Shown here: positions 21,921 to 33,477 of the stretch, one piece after another
Numbering within the stretch: position 1 is the stretch's first letter
Layout of the letters: the number at the start of each line of letters is the position of its first letter
Assembly: GCA_002049455.2 (NCBI GenBank)
Contig: KV919050.1
Coordinates: 1 to 64,000, forward strand
Reading direction: 5' to 3'
DNA from: Porphyra umbilicalis
Lineage: Eukaryota; Rhodophyta; Bangiophyceae; Bangiales; Bangiaceae
DNA length: 64,000 bases
The notes under the pieces: generated by a model
What the model was told of the DNA's origin: nothing
Databases searched by the model: none
Seen by the model: the letters and a program-made list of their open reading frames with translations, nothing else
Program-made: the position numbers and the translations under genes

Positions 21921-23250
21921 GGTGGAAGCACGGGGGGGGGGGGGGGGCGGCAGGCGAGGCCGGTTTCCTTGACGAAAGGAGCGCGGCGGTGGTGGTGGGA
22001 AGAGCGTGGCTTGGGTGGGCGCAGGCGTGGCTTGACGTTGAGCAGGCGGTCGGGTGTGTCACCGCCCGGCGGAGAGGGGGGCGGCACAAAAGACAATCGG
22101 CAAGCAGTGTGGGAGAACCAGGGGGAGAGAGGGCGGGTGAGGTGGGTGGGAGAGATGAAAGCAGACACACGTTCCGCTCGACGGCGGTGGTGTCTGTCGA
22201 TGAGCGTGCAAGAGGGCCCCCCGCCCCCATCGGCCGTCTTGTACGCGCGGCGACGGCGCACGCACGGGTTTCCCCCCACGCCGCCCCGACCGCCGGTGGC
22301 GGCCGCACGCGGCGCGGCGGGGTGGGGCCCAACACCGCGGCGCCCCCGACCGCCCGGCGGCGGCCGCGCGCACGCACGCCGCGGCTGCGGTTGGTGCTCA
22401 CCTGGCAGCCGGCCGCCGCAGCCGACGCTTGGGCGCCATCTCCCCCCCCCCCCGCTGCGCGCGCCACGGCGTCGCGGGGCGGCGCGAGATCGCGCGCCCC
22501 CCGCAGCAGCGGGCGGTGCGTCGACCGGCACGTCACCACCGGCGGGTCGCTGCCAGCGCACGGCGGGGGGCGCCGCGCCGATCGGGCGCCGGCGCTTGGC
22601 GGCGCGCCCCCGCGGGGACCGGGGCGGGGGGGAGGTGGACGTGCACGCGGGCGCCGCCCGCGCCCCGCGTGCGCAGCGGCCACTTGGCCGCGCACCGCAC
22701 ACCCGCGCTTCTGACAGAGGTCGGGCGTGAGGGGACGCGCCGGTGGGGGTGGGGGTGGGGCTCGCGCGAGGCCCGCCAGACGAGGCGGTGCGCACGGTGT
22801 TTCGACGCCCCGCGGGTGTGCCCCCCGGACGCGCGCCCCCGGGGCTCGGATCACCCGCGATGGATGACTTGGACGAGCAGCGGTTGTGGGGACAGCGAGG
22901 AGCAAATCACTGTCAAGGAACCAGTGGCCAATCACATGGTGCCGCTTTTCTGAAAGCACTGCAAATCACAAACGGGGAGTCGTCGCGGAAAAGGAGGAAG
23001 AATCCTTGAAATCGAGGGCTTGGAGAAAACAGGGTTGGAAAAGGGCGACCAGCTGTACACCTCTGCAAGAGGCGGGAGCGTACTTCATGCGTAGGGGGCA
23101 CCACGGTAGTGCATGCTGGGGATCGTGATAGGGCATCGCTGCCTCAGGCAAGAATCAATAGGAGATGCCCGCTCGTGCAGCATGACAGAGATACAACGCC
23201 AAAGTGGTTGGGTTGTTGACGGTTCTGGACACTGCCCAATTCAAGGAAGA
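21921..23250. other. upstream region of the CAA gene
   Basis: A G run of about 15 lies directly upstream of the CAA start (near 21933). No gene is recognised to 23250. Composition shifts from very G+C-rich to ordinary near 22870. Confidence 0.45.
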
Positions 23251-23270
23251 GTGTCTGTGGCCGAGTGGTT

Positions 23271-23293
23271 CCCGATTCAGCATCGCATCACAC
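23271..23293 (+). other. putative tRNA intron in the D-loop
   Basis: It lies between GAGTGGTT and AAGGC of the D-arm. The ends are inferred by comparison with ordinary tRNA-Ser. Confidence 0.7.
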
Positions 23294-23341
23294 AAGGCGA
23301 TCGACTAGAAATCGATTTCGGTTTCCGAGCGCAGGTTCGAA

Positions 23342-23364
23342 ATCAAGACCGTTCTTGACCTACC
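23342..23364 (+). other. putative tRNA intron in the T-loop
   Basis: It lies between TTCGAA and T-CCTGC. It forms a 6-bp hairpin with loop CCGT. A B-box-like GGTTCGAAATC still spans the junction, so internal Pol III recognition may be kept. Confidence 0.72.
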
Positions 23365-23390
23365 TCCTGCCAGACACGCGTTCCTATCCG

Positions 23391-23396
23391 TTTTTT
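23391..23396 (+). terminator. Pol III T-run terminator of the tRNA
   Basis: Six T residues begin 13 bases after the tRNA 3' end. Confidence 0.7.
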
Positions 23397-23442
23397 CTCA
23401 CTGACACGCGACCTTCACGGGGCACCTCCAGTGAGCAAGTGA

Positions 23443-24216
23443 ATGGCTTTTTTTTTTGCTCAGCGCGACAGTCACCCCAGCGTTATCATGCCTTTTGAGG
23501 ATAGCACCGTCCGAACCGCTGCCATGCACGCCATGTTTTGCCATGTCACAGTCGCCCCCGCACCTGTTGCTGTCGTGAGTGCGCTGTTTTGGGAAGCCGG
23601 CCACCGGCGCCTCTTGTCCTTTCTCGTCCCACGCACTGAGAGCAGCGATCTCAGGCCGCGGCACTCCTTTTCTTTTGTGGCCGTCGAGCCAACTGTCGAT
23701 GGCAACCTTTTCCGTGTTCAAGGTACCCTCAGGCTGACCTTGAACCCCCTCGCCCGCCACCGCTCACCTGTCTCAATGATGTCTCATTTGGCGAGCGCCC
23801 CCCACGTGCACCATCGCCCGGCGCCTCGCCCGCTGTTGCCTGGTCTGAGGCTCGTCCATCCGCGCAATCTGCCTCGGCCGTCGTTTGATGCACGGAAACA
23901 GCCGCACGTCAGCGCGCTTGTCATCTGGCCAGGCGAAGTTGGGATGGAATTTCAGCCTTGGCGTCGTCGGTGCTCGTGCAAACGATGCTCCCGCCAAACC
24001 AAACTACGCGCGCTCCTTTCCCGCCGCGAGCCGCCCCACCGTTCACTACCGCCCCCGTCGCCTGACCTGGACGACACTCGCGCAGATGTAGAAACAAAAG
24101 CACTAACTGTATGGCAGCGCGGCGTCTGCGCGGCGCAATGCTTCCACTGGCCCTGCGAGGATGATGGGACGGCGGCGGGCACAGCATGGTTTGAAAATGT
24201 ACAGTTTTCATATTAA
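23443..24216 (+). CDS. hypothetical ORF of unknown function
   Basis: A 257-codon ATG-initiated frame just downstream of the tRNA gene. A second Met at about residue 16 (MPFEDSTVRTAAMHAMF) could be the start. The C-terminal half holds a Cys motif (CSCKRCSRQTK) and ends in a patch, ALTVWQRGVCAAQCFHWPCE. No family is recognised, and an antisense frame is also open over part of it. Its status as a gene is uncertain. Confidence 0.25.
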   Translation: MAFFFAQRDSHPSVIMPFEDSTVRTAAMHAMFCHVTVAPAPVAVVSALFWEAGHRRLLSFLVPRTESSDLRPRHSFSFVAVEPTVDGNLFRVQGTLRLTLNPLARHRSPVSMMSHLASAPHVHHRPAPRPLLPGLRLVHPRNLPRPSFDARKQPHVSALVIWPGEVGMEFQPWRRRCSCKRCSRQTKLRALLSRREPPHRSLPPPSPDLDDTRADVETKALTVWQRGVCAAQCFHWPCEDDGTAAGTAWFENVQFSY

Positions 24217-25028
24217 ACTGGCTCATCGCACGAATACTTGAAAAGGGTTTCTTTTCCATTCTTCGATCATGGACTCCCACCTCATCCTTGGTATCATGCA
24301 GCGATCCATGCAGAGAGGCCTTCTATCGGGGTCTGCTGATCCATGACATGAGGCAGTGGTGTCACCGCCGTTGTCTTCACCAGCCGGCATGCACCACCCC
24401 CCCCATGCTCCAGCCCGAGAGCTCCTTTCACGGTGCGATATGGATAGTTCTGCCGCTTGATTCAGACCCATTGCCTGTGCTGCTGCAGCCCGTGACGGGG
24501 GGGAGGGTAGAACAGTTGGCGCGTATCCATCTCCCGAGGAGACTCGCCCGTTGGACTGTATCGAGCGTGAAGTTCAATGCAGGACCAGCCTGATGCGCCC
24601 TTGCAACACCAACAAAAAATGAAAGAGGAAACAAGCACGTTTGATCGTCACTGCCCGAATGTTCCGTTAATCATACACACGTCTTCTACATGGAAGCACT
24701 CTAATCCTTGGCGCATACGGGCGACAGCGTCGAACTCGACGAACGGGCAGCTCACTCCGCCTGGTACTGTATGCTCGGCGAGCGGGCGACGCCGCGGGGC
24801 CACTGGTGCACCCGCTCTCCGAAGGGATGGCCGCGACTGTGGCGGTCGGTGCGGCCGCCGCCACGTCCGCAAGCGCCATGATGGCAAGCCGTCCCGCAGC
24901 AACTGCGCTGGCCGCCCGCACACGGAGGCGAGGCTCCGCCAGCACATGTCGATGGCAAGCCCACACGCGCAGACAGAAAGCGATGCGACCGCCTCCCAGC
25001 ACAAACCGGCGCCAGGAAAAAACGGCGT
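24217..25028. other. no gene recognised
   Basis: Ordinary-composition DNA between the hypothetical ORF and the 3' end of RPL23. Short overlapping frames only. Confidence 0.45.
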
Positions 25029-26046
<1,018 letters not shown>

Positions 26047-26357
26047 GACTGCAAAGGGAGGGGGGGGAAGCGGCACACGAGTTGTGGGGATAGAGGGGGT
26101 GGTTGGGGGACGGCAAAGTGACGGCGCGACAACGACGGCGACGTCGCACAGCGGCGCAGACAGGACGGCGACCACACAGAGCGCGGGTGCGATCAGTCCC
26201 CGACCGATCGCGTCCGTGGAGCAAACGATCGGGCAGGTGCCCAAGCAGTTCAATGAGGTGAACTTTGATCGCCATGTTCGGCTGCTTCGTTGGGGCAACT
26301 GTCCTGTTTATTTTTGTCGATCAAAGATGGACTGTCTCTCCCAACTTGCATCATTGT

Positions 26358-26381
26358 ACTGTACTGTATGTACAGTACAGT
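26358..26381. repeat. perfect 24-bp palindrome upstream of RPL23
   Basis: ACTGTACTGTA, then TG, then TACAGTACAGT: the arms are exact complements. It lies about 310 bases upstream of the RPL23 start codon, just before a 190-bp tandem duplication. Confidence 0.7.
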
Positions 26382-26389
26382 CTTTCTCC

Positions 26390-26762
26390 AATGCTGTCCA
26401 CCATCTATGGCGATCGTACGGCCACAAAGTAGCCCACATTTTTCGTGCAGAAGACGATGATCGGGAGCCACGATCGCCGTTGATTGTACCGCAGAGGCCG
26501 GTCGACCGCGTTCGTTGCTATCCCCCCCTGGACAAGAACGGAAGCGACAAGAATGGAGAAAGACTGTACAGCCTTCACCAATGCTGTCCACGCCCTGTGA
26601 CTTATGACCAATAAGTAGCCCCAGTTTCTCGTTCAGCAGAAGACGATCTGTAACCACGATCGCCCTTGATCGTACCGTACAGGCCGGTCGACCGTGTTTA
26701 TGACTATCCACCCCGGCAAAAAGAAAAATGACAGAATACATAAAGCAAGACTGTACAGTCGG
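26390..26762. repeat. diverged tandem duplication, about 190-bp unit
   Basis: Two units begin AATGCTGTCCA at about 26390 and 26580. They share blocks such as CAGAAGACGATCTG-like, CCACGATCGCC, TTGATYGTACCG, AGGCCGGTCGACCG and GACTGTACAG. They lie between the 3' end of the KH gene and the 5' side of RPL23, and may hold promoter elements. Confidence 0.65.
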
Positions 26763-26772
26763 CATCCCGACG

Positions 26773-29002
26773 TCACACCGGACACTTGCCCGCTGTCTCC
26801 TTCCCGACGGCAACAGCGTCGTCAACCACCTTGTTCGCGCCGCCCTCCCCGCTGTCAACCGACCCCCCGCGCTCGTCGCCCGCAGCCGCCTCTGCCAGCT
26901 GGGCCGCGAGGCCGAGCGCCGCTCTAATCACCACCTTCGCCCCGTCGACGTCCCCCTCCGCCACCCCCCCCCGTACCCGCCGTCGTTGATGGGGACCTCT
27001 TGCGTGTCGGGCGCCACCCGCACCTTGCCGCCTCGGACGACGGTGTGGGGCACACCCCCCCCCCCCCTCGCCTCCCCACCCGCTGCCGCCGTGTCATCCC
27101 CCTCGTCGCCCACCCAGTCGGGGCAGTACCACGCGTCCCGACGGCCGCCGCCCCCCCGCTCCTCTACGACCGTGACGGCCAAGGCGGTGCCGTCCCAGCG
27201 CCCGCGGTAGGTGGTTGTGGCCGTCGGCACCGCCTGCACGTTTCCGTTATTCATCAGGGCCTCTGGGAAGGGCGCCCCCGGGTCGAGCCGCAACCCGCCC
27301 GCCGGCGTCCACGTCAGCCCGTCCGCGGCCGCGGCCATGGCCGCGGCGGTGGCGGGCGGCACCGGCGCCGTCGCGGCCACCTGCACCTTCACGTCGACGG
27401 CAATGGCGGCACGACCACTGGGGGGCGGCGCCGCCCACACCGCGGCGGTCGGCACGAGGTAGTCGGCGGTGAGCCACGCGAGGCGGCCGGCGGGGTCCCG
27501 CGTGTCGCCCTCCTCCCCGCCGACCCCATCCCCGTCCATGGCCGCGACGTCGGCGACGGCGCGGCGGTGGGCGGTCAAGGACAGGGTCACGCGCGTGGCG
27601 GGCGGCCCGTCGGCGGCAAAGCCGAGGGCGCCCAGGCGGCGCCGCACGCGCCGGAGGTGCGCCCCGCCGAGGCGGCGGTGAAATGTCGCCGCGCGGATGA
27701 GGGCGCCGCCGCGCCGGCCGAGGAGGGCCGACACGGGCTGGGCGGAGCCGGCGGCCACCGCCGAGGGGACCTTGAGGCGGACGCCTCCGAGTTGCACGCA
27801 CATGACCATGCGGGCGTCCCGGGGGACGCCGTCGCCGTCGGTTGGCGGCCGCTCGACGGGCGACGCGCTGCTGAGCGGCGGCGGCGTGCGTGCGAGGGCG
27901 GCGGCCAGCGCCGCCACCGCCGTCGGCGTGTAGGCCGGCGGGCGCACCACAACGTCCCCATTGTTGACGCGCGCCAGCGACCCGGCGACATCGACGCCCT
28001 CGTTGTGGACGTCCGAGTCGAGGCCGACCGACGCCGCGCCGCTGGTCGTCGACGGGTCCGCCGCGCAGAGAGAGCACAGCTGGTACCGGCTGACATAGTC
28101 GGCTGCGCCGGTGGCGTTGACCGGCACCAGCCGCACGCCCCCTTCGTATGCGGCCCCAAGCAGCAGCGTCGTTCGGGACTCTGCCTGGCCGTGGCCGCCC
28201 CACACGCCGAGCGCGTCGGCGGTCGCCGCCGCATCTGCCCCGCCTGCATCGACCTCGGCAGCGGCGGCGGCACGGCGCCGCACCTCGATGGCAGCGGCCG
28301 CCACCGCCGGTGGGGTGCCCACAAGGACGACCACGCGGCGGGCTGCAAGGACATTGACCGACGCGCCCGTCGTGACGGCAATGCTCCGCGCAATGGCGCC
28401 GGCGCGGCCAATGAGGGCGCCGGGCGTCACGCCCGGCGGCAGGGGGACTTCAATCCGCGTCGAGCCGCGGCGGCGAAACAGCGCCGCGGCGGCGCCGTCA
28501 TAATGCGACGGCGACGGGTCGCCGAGCCACCCGCCGTTACCCGTCGCTGGCGCTGGTGCCGCCGCAGGTGCCGCCGCTTGGACCTCCCCGTCAGCCGCTA
28601 CGCTGGTGGTTGACGCCACCGCCGCGTCGACTTCGGCGTCGACGAGCCGCTCGGCCGCCGCCACAGCGTCGGCGCTCCCCCGCAGCGTCGCCGTCCGAGT
28701 GCTCCGGTCAATGTAGACGCGCGCGCCCGAGCGGGCGGCGAACCGCTGCACGGTCCGCCCGTCGACGCCAATGAGGGCACCGGGGGGGATGGTGCCGGGC
28801 AGCCGCACGACGCGCTCCGTGTCGGCCGCTCCGCCGAGGGCGAGGCGGCCGCGCTCGATGGACTCGCGGGGGCGCGACCAGATGGGGGACAACGGGTAGG
28901 TCCCACCTGGCCCGAGGGTGGCGGTGGTCGTAGCGGCGAGGGGGGGGCGCACCGGTCGGCAGTGTAGACGCCAAACGCGGCGGCGAGGTTGCGACCCGCC
29001 AT
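26773..29002 (-). CDS. protein with two KH RNA-binding domains
   Basis: The ATG at 29002 (MAGRNLAAAFGVYTADR) was chosen because it reads naturally into the main frame if one C run of 7 (28941-28947) differs by a base. KH1 (about 28823-28640) is RVVRLPGTIPPGALIGVDGR with the GxxG loop GVDG. KH2 (about 28460-28270) is EVPLPPGVTPGALIGRAGAI with GRAG. Both are typical single-strand nucleic-acid-binding folds. A larger C-terminal region (LGGVRLKVPSAVAAGSAQPV onward) is not recognised. At a C/G run near 26964-26972 the frame changes again. There an acidic tail (MAEGDVDGAKVVIRAALGLA-like, without Met) runs to a stop at 26773. The role is presumably RNA regulation. Domain calls are firm; the ends depend on run lengths. 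Confidence 0.68.
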
Positions 29003-31077
29003 GGCGTAAGGAGTGTCCCGCGGGAGCACAGTTGAGGAAGCTTGTCGGCGCGAGGAGCACACACGGTCGGCAGTTGCGTTGCGTGCTTGGCGGGGCGGTG
29101 TTGGGTGACGCGGGGCTGGAGACTCTGCGCCCGCGGCGCCGCCAGTCTCTGGTAGCGTGGCGTTCTCCGTCAGCAGCAATCTCTCCGTGCCCTTCAGCAA
29201 AATCCTTCCAGTGGGTGGCCTCAAGGCTTCGTCGACAGGTGTGCTGGCAATCGTACGCCTGTCTAGGAAAAAGGTCCGACCACCACGGGCATCCCCACGA
29301 GCGTCACTACAATATACCCATCCACGGAGGCGTGCAGGACCAATCGGTCTTAGCGGCGATGGCCAGGCGGGCCGACGCGTGGCGGCACCCCGCCACTGCA
29401 CCTGTGTGGCGGGCGCCTTCACCAAACAGGTCCTGGGCGCTTCGTTGCTGCTCTGTCACGTGGGCCATGACTGGAATGAGTCATTGATGACTCGATCGAA
29501 GTTGAAACCATACTACTTGTATCAACTAGTCAATTTCCTCAGGGGATCCGACAGTGGTCACCTACGGGAAGCGCGCTCTCAACCAATGCATCGCACACTT
29601 AACCTCTCCCTCTAGAGGCTGCCCCGTGGCTTGTTTCTGTTTCTGTCTGGCGCACGCATCACGACGCTACAGACAAGATGGCTTGCACGTAGCTGCTGCG
29701 TGGCATACGTAATACCATGTCTGCTCAACCGACGGCCCTGAAATGCTCATGGGGCACGCTCCAGCAACAGCTTCAGCAAGCAATGGGGAAGATTTCAGAT
29801 GGCCGCAGCGGCTTCCCCACCAGCCTCAACTTGTCTCTGCTTGGTGCCGGTGGCCGTCTCCCATAGCCTGCTTGCCTCTCGCCTGGGCCTATCTGCTTGT
29901 CTCATCCATTCCTATTCCGCTGCTGTTCTGCCGCCCACGCTCCTCCGCTGCCCTTTCCCCTGCAGAGTGAAGGCCTCGGCCGCGGAGGCCGCGCCACAGT
30001 TGAGCCTTCTGCGCAAGTAGATATGCTTTCTTCTTTGAGCGCTATCGAGCCATACAAGGCAGCGCAACGTCAGAAACCTGTTGGACATCAACAAATATTC
30101 ACTTTGCCGTCGTGGCCAGCGTCGGCTACGGTTCTTATTCCTGCACGCCACGCGTCAGCCTCACACCCCGCCTCCTCTCCCTTTGAAAAGGTGGAAGCCG
30201 TAATCGAGAACATGTATGCCGTTGCTATCGACACGAGCTTGCCACGCCAATCGGCGTCAAGATCTGGCCGGTCGACCATTGGCGGTCCGGGGCGGCCACT
30301 CGCAGAAAGACCGCGGGCAGGTCCGACACAAAAGAAGGCAAACACGATCACCCTCGGCGGGGTAATGCTTCAAGATGAGCTCTGCAGAGCCTGCTTGGCG
30401 GGCGGGCAGCCCAGTGGGCGCCATGATGTCGAGGGGTGGGCGATGAGCCGGCGCCGCGTCGATCTTGCATCCCACCCCCTCTGCCCCCCACCGCAGCCGT
30501 CGAATGCGCAGTCAAGCAGCGGACGCCCCAAACGGCTCGCGACCCTCTGCATGTGGCCTCTGACTGCTGGGCGTGGACGTGGGAGCCACGGCGCGCGCCG
30601 CGGCCGCACATCAGCCAAACGCATGTCAGGCCTGGCCCCGTCGATCAGGGTTGCCCAGTTCAATCGCCCACCCGAAAACGACTTTTCTGGATAAGAAAAC
30701 CAGTTGAGTGCTAACATTGGAATACATCGAATACTAACTGGACAACCCACTTCCAACTCTTGAGACGCGTGACACCGAGTTCAGACAAGCGTCTGTTCGG
30801 CTTTCGACTGTTGCCCCTGCAACTCTGCTGCGGCCCGCGCACCCGTACGACGGTCAACCCCCTCGCCTTTCCCTCGAAGGGCCCATTCAGCTCACTGCTG
30901 ATGGCCGGAATAGCTGCCACCGGAGCATCTTAAGAAGCGGCCCACTTCAACGCAAGTGCCCTTCCCACCATCGCGGCAGGGAAGGACCGCCGACACGACC
31001 CGAAGGACGATGTCCCATCTCACTGTTTCTCGTCGTCAAGCGACCCCCGGAGACAGAGGAGAGAACAGCGCGTCCCT
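29003..31077. other. no clear gene
   Basis: Ordinary-composition DNA upstream of the KH gene. A plus-strand open frame at 29897-30694 (265 codons) has no recognisable domain, and its antisense is also partly open, so I do not call it a gene. Confidence 0.45.
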
Positions 31078-31080
31078 TGA

Positions 31081-31127
31081 GAGCATCTCCACCAATGGAG
31101 CCAACCGTCCAACCCAACGGCCACGTG
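31081..31127 (+). repeat. left terminal inverted repeat of the Harbinger element
   Basis: It starts GAGCATCTCCACCAATGG immediately after the TGA duplication and matches the right end in inverse orientation. Confidence 0.85.
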
Positions 31128-31586
31128 TGCACAACGTGTGGCGCTGTCACTGGCTCTCCAAAGGCAGAGCCAAAACTAAGCAGGTCACGTCTCGACCTCG
31201 GGCCTAGCGGCGCTGACTAGTGCCATGGCACTGTTTTGTGGCCGATCAGCTGTCCTTCCAACGGAATCTGCTGTGAAGAGCACTCTGCTGTGATCGCCAG
31301 TGAACGGGCTGGTATGCTTCGGTTCTCCATCGATCGAGGGGCGAATCCAATGGTGATCGCGCCAAAAACTCCGAAATCGCGCGGCCAGGACCCGGTCGAT
31401 ATCGGAATTGTGAGAACTCATAAAGGAGTTGACTGTCCGCAGATGTGCTTCGATCCAGCGGAGCTGGAGGGAACCGAGGCTATCGCTTGAGCCAACCGAC
31501 GTCTGCCCGTCTTCTTCCCGCACCGTGTTTCCCTGTCGGTCTACTGTTGTCCTCGGTAACGCTTTTATCCCTCTGTCTCTCATCTG

Positions 31587-33243
31587 ATGTCGGACTCCGA
31601 CGAGGAACACACCATGTTGGCCATTGCCACCGCCTTTGCGAATGATGACGATGACGATGTCTTGGCCGCTGTCCAGGCAGCTCAGCAGGTTGGCGACTTG
31701 CATGCGCACGCGGATGAGGCGGCAGAGATTAACCCGCGCCCAGGTTCTTATCCTGGAAAGGCCCCTAACAAGAATCGTGGCTTTCTATTGGGGGAGACAG
31801 CTCACCTGCGCGAATACTTTGGTTTGAACGGACAGCCACCCATCTATGACGAAGTTGACTTTGAGCGCCGCTTTCGCGTACCTCGTGTGGTGTTCGACCG
31901 CTTGTATCGTGCTGCGCTATGCGAGCCGTACTTCCAGCAACGTGTGAACGCCACCGGGGAGCCTCAATCGTCGACTTTGGTGAAGGTTTCGGCGGCATTG
32001 AGGGTGCTGGCATACGGCGAGGCCACTGACCGCGTTGATGAGTACGTTCGCTTGTCAGAGTCTACTGTTAACGAGACCGTGCATCGCTTTTCTCGCTTTG
32101 TTATCGATAAGTTCAAGCCTGTGTACCTCCGTCCGCCCACCCGAGCAGATTTACAGCGCGTTATGAAGGCTTACGAGGACGCTGGCTTCCCGGGGTGCAT
32201 GGGGTGTGTCGACTGCTCCCCCTGGGAGTGGGCAAGCTGTCCAGTCGCCCAGCACGGACAATATCAGGGTAAGTCTGGGAAGCGAACTATTGTTATGGAA
32301 ACCGTGGCGGACATGGATCTTTACCTGTGGCACTTTTTTATTGGGATGCCTGGTGCCATGAATGACTTGAACGTGATGGCTTTTTCTCCTCTTTTTCAGT
32401 CTATGATTGCCGGTGCTTTTCCTCCCCCTATCACCTACACAGTTAACGGCGTCGAACGGACGTTACCGTACTTTTTGTGCGACGGCATATACCCCGAGCA
32501 TGCCGTCCTCATGGACACGTCGAAGGGCGACGAGGAAAAGGAGAAATTCTTCGCTTCTCGGCAGGAGGGGCGGCGCAAAGACGCGGAGCGCGTGTACGCC
32601 GTCCTGTACACGGAGTGGCAGATCTTGGCCAGGCCGTCGCACTTCCGGGATGTGGAGACGATGAAGGACGTGGGCACCTGCTGTGCCATTCTGCACAACA
32701 TGATCGTTGTCCACCGCCGCAAGGAGCAGCACGCTCAGTCACCAAGTACGTAACAGGAGCTTTTTCATGTCCATTCTGCGTACTCCTTTACTTTGATTGC
32801 TCCTATCTATATGCCTCGGAGCTCGCTGTTACTGACATCAGGTGCTATTGCCCGAGAACTCGATTGATTTTTGCTCTCCGTCCCACTCTGTGTGATTCGT
32901 TATTCGTTGGACAGAGAGGCGCACGGAGCCATGCCCTCCAGGGTCCATGACAGACACGGGTGGATTCGGGCCTGGAGCTGTCGGCTGGGCCAGCGCGATG
33001 GCCGATGGTGGTGGAGAAATTGTCGAGGGGCAAGATGGGCAGCCTGGTGTCGGTGGTACCGCTGCCGGTGCCGGCGTACTGTTTGGGCACGGCGCGCCAG
33101 ACGGGGGAGGGCAAGCCGACCCGCGGGAGGCGCTAGTCCAGCGGCTGCAGGCGGCGCGCGCCCGGGTTACCAGCCGAGCGGAGCACCACCGCCTGAAGCG
33201 GGACCTCATCGAGCACGTTTGGGCGCGTCGACCGGACGCGTAG
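31587..33243 (+). CDS. PIF/Harbinger DDE transposase (two exons)
   Basis: Exons 31587-32745 and 32915-33243 join in frame across a 169-bp GT-AG intron and give about 495 residues. The N-terminus is acidic (MSDSDEEH, then DDDDD). The conserved core includes YFGLNGQPPIYDEVDFERRF, RFSRFVIDKF, the first catalytic Asp in GCMGCVDCSPWEW (D209), the motif ETVADMDLYLWHFFIGMPGA, the second Asp in FLCDGIYP (D299), and the Glu in RRKDAERVYAVLYTEW (E334). CAILHNMIV follows. Exon 2 carries the Gly-rich linker and the helical tail ending RDLIEHVWARRPDA (KRDLIEHVW), as in related elements. The enzyme would excise and insert the element with 3-base duplications. No inactivating change is seen. Confidence 0.9.
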
Positions 33244-33477
33244 ATGGGGGCCAAAGAGCTGCAAAAAATGCATCAAAGACATCTGTTGCCATCCGTCCAT
33301 GATACAAGTTCGACGAAAAAGCAGAGAGAGAGCAACGACAGAAAACAAGAATGTTCAAGTCACGGCACACAGAGTCTGACGAGGAAAAGAAAAAACACTA
33401 ACGGACTCATCGAAAAGAGCGACCACCCACCACCAGCGCCACAAACACAGCGCCGCCCGCCACTCGCGGCGCGAAAA
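33244..33477. other. spacer between transposase and tandem array
   Basis: A-rich transitional sequence (33290-33420), then an abrupt change to the G+C-rich array. Confidence 0.5.

Larger units (their letters stand above)
23251..23378 (+). tRNA. tRNA-Ser(AGA) with apparent introns in the D-loop and T-loop
   Basis: The outer parts fold as a tRNA-Ser. The acceptor stem GTGTCTG (23251-23257) pairs with CAGACAC (23371-23377), followed by discriminator G. The D-arm is GCC...GGC. The anticodon stem ATCGA/TCGAT surrounds the loop CTAGAAA with anticodon AGA (23307-23309). A long variable arm (CGG...CCG) is present, and the T-stem GCAGG pairs with CCTGC (23366-23370). Two insertions of about 23 bases interrupt it: about 23271-23293 in the D-loop and about 23342-23364 in the T-loop. 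The second contains its own hairpin, TCAAGA/TCTTGA. Removing both leaves 82 bases, the normal tRNA-Ser size. A T6 Pol III terminator follows at 23391. Exact splice points may shift by a few bases. Confidence 0.85.

Noticed and set aside
27000-28613. 537-codon plus-strand frame
   Set aside because: Antisense shadow of the KH-domain gene.
29897-30694. 265-codon plus-strand frame as a gene
   Set aside because: No domain, starts in pyrimidine-rich DNA, and the opposite strand is also largely open.
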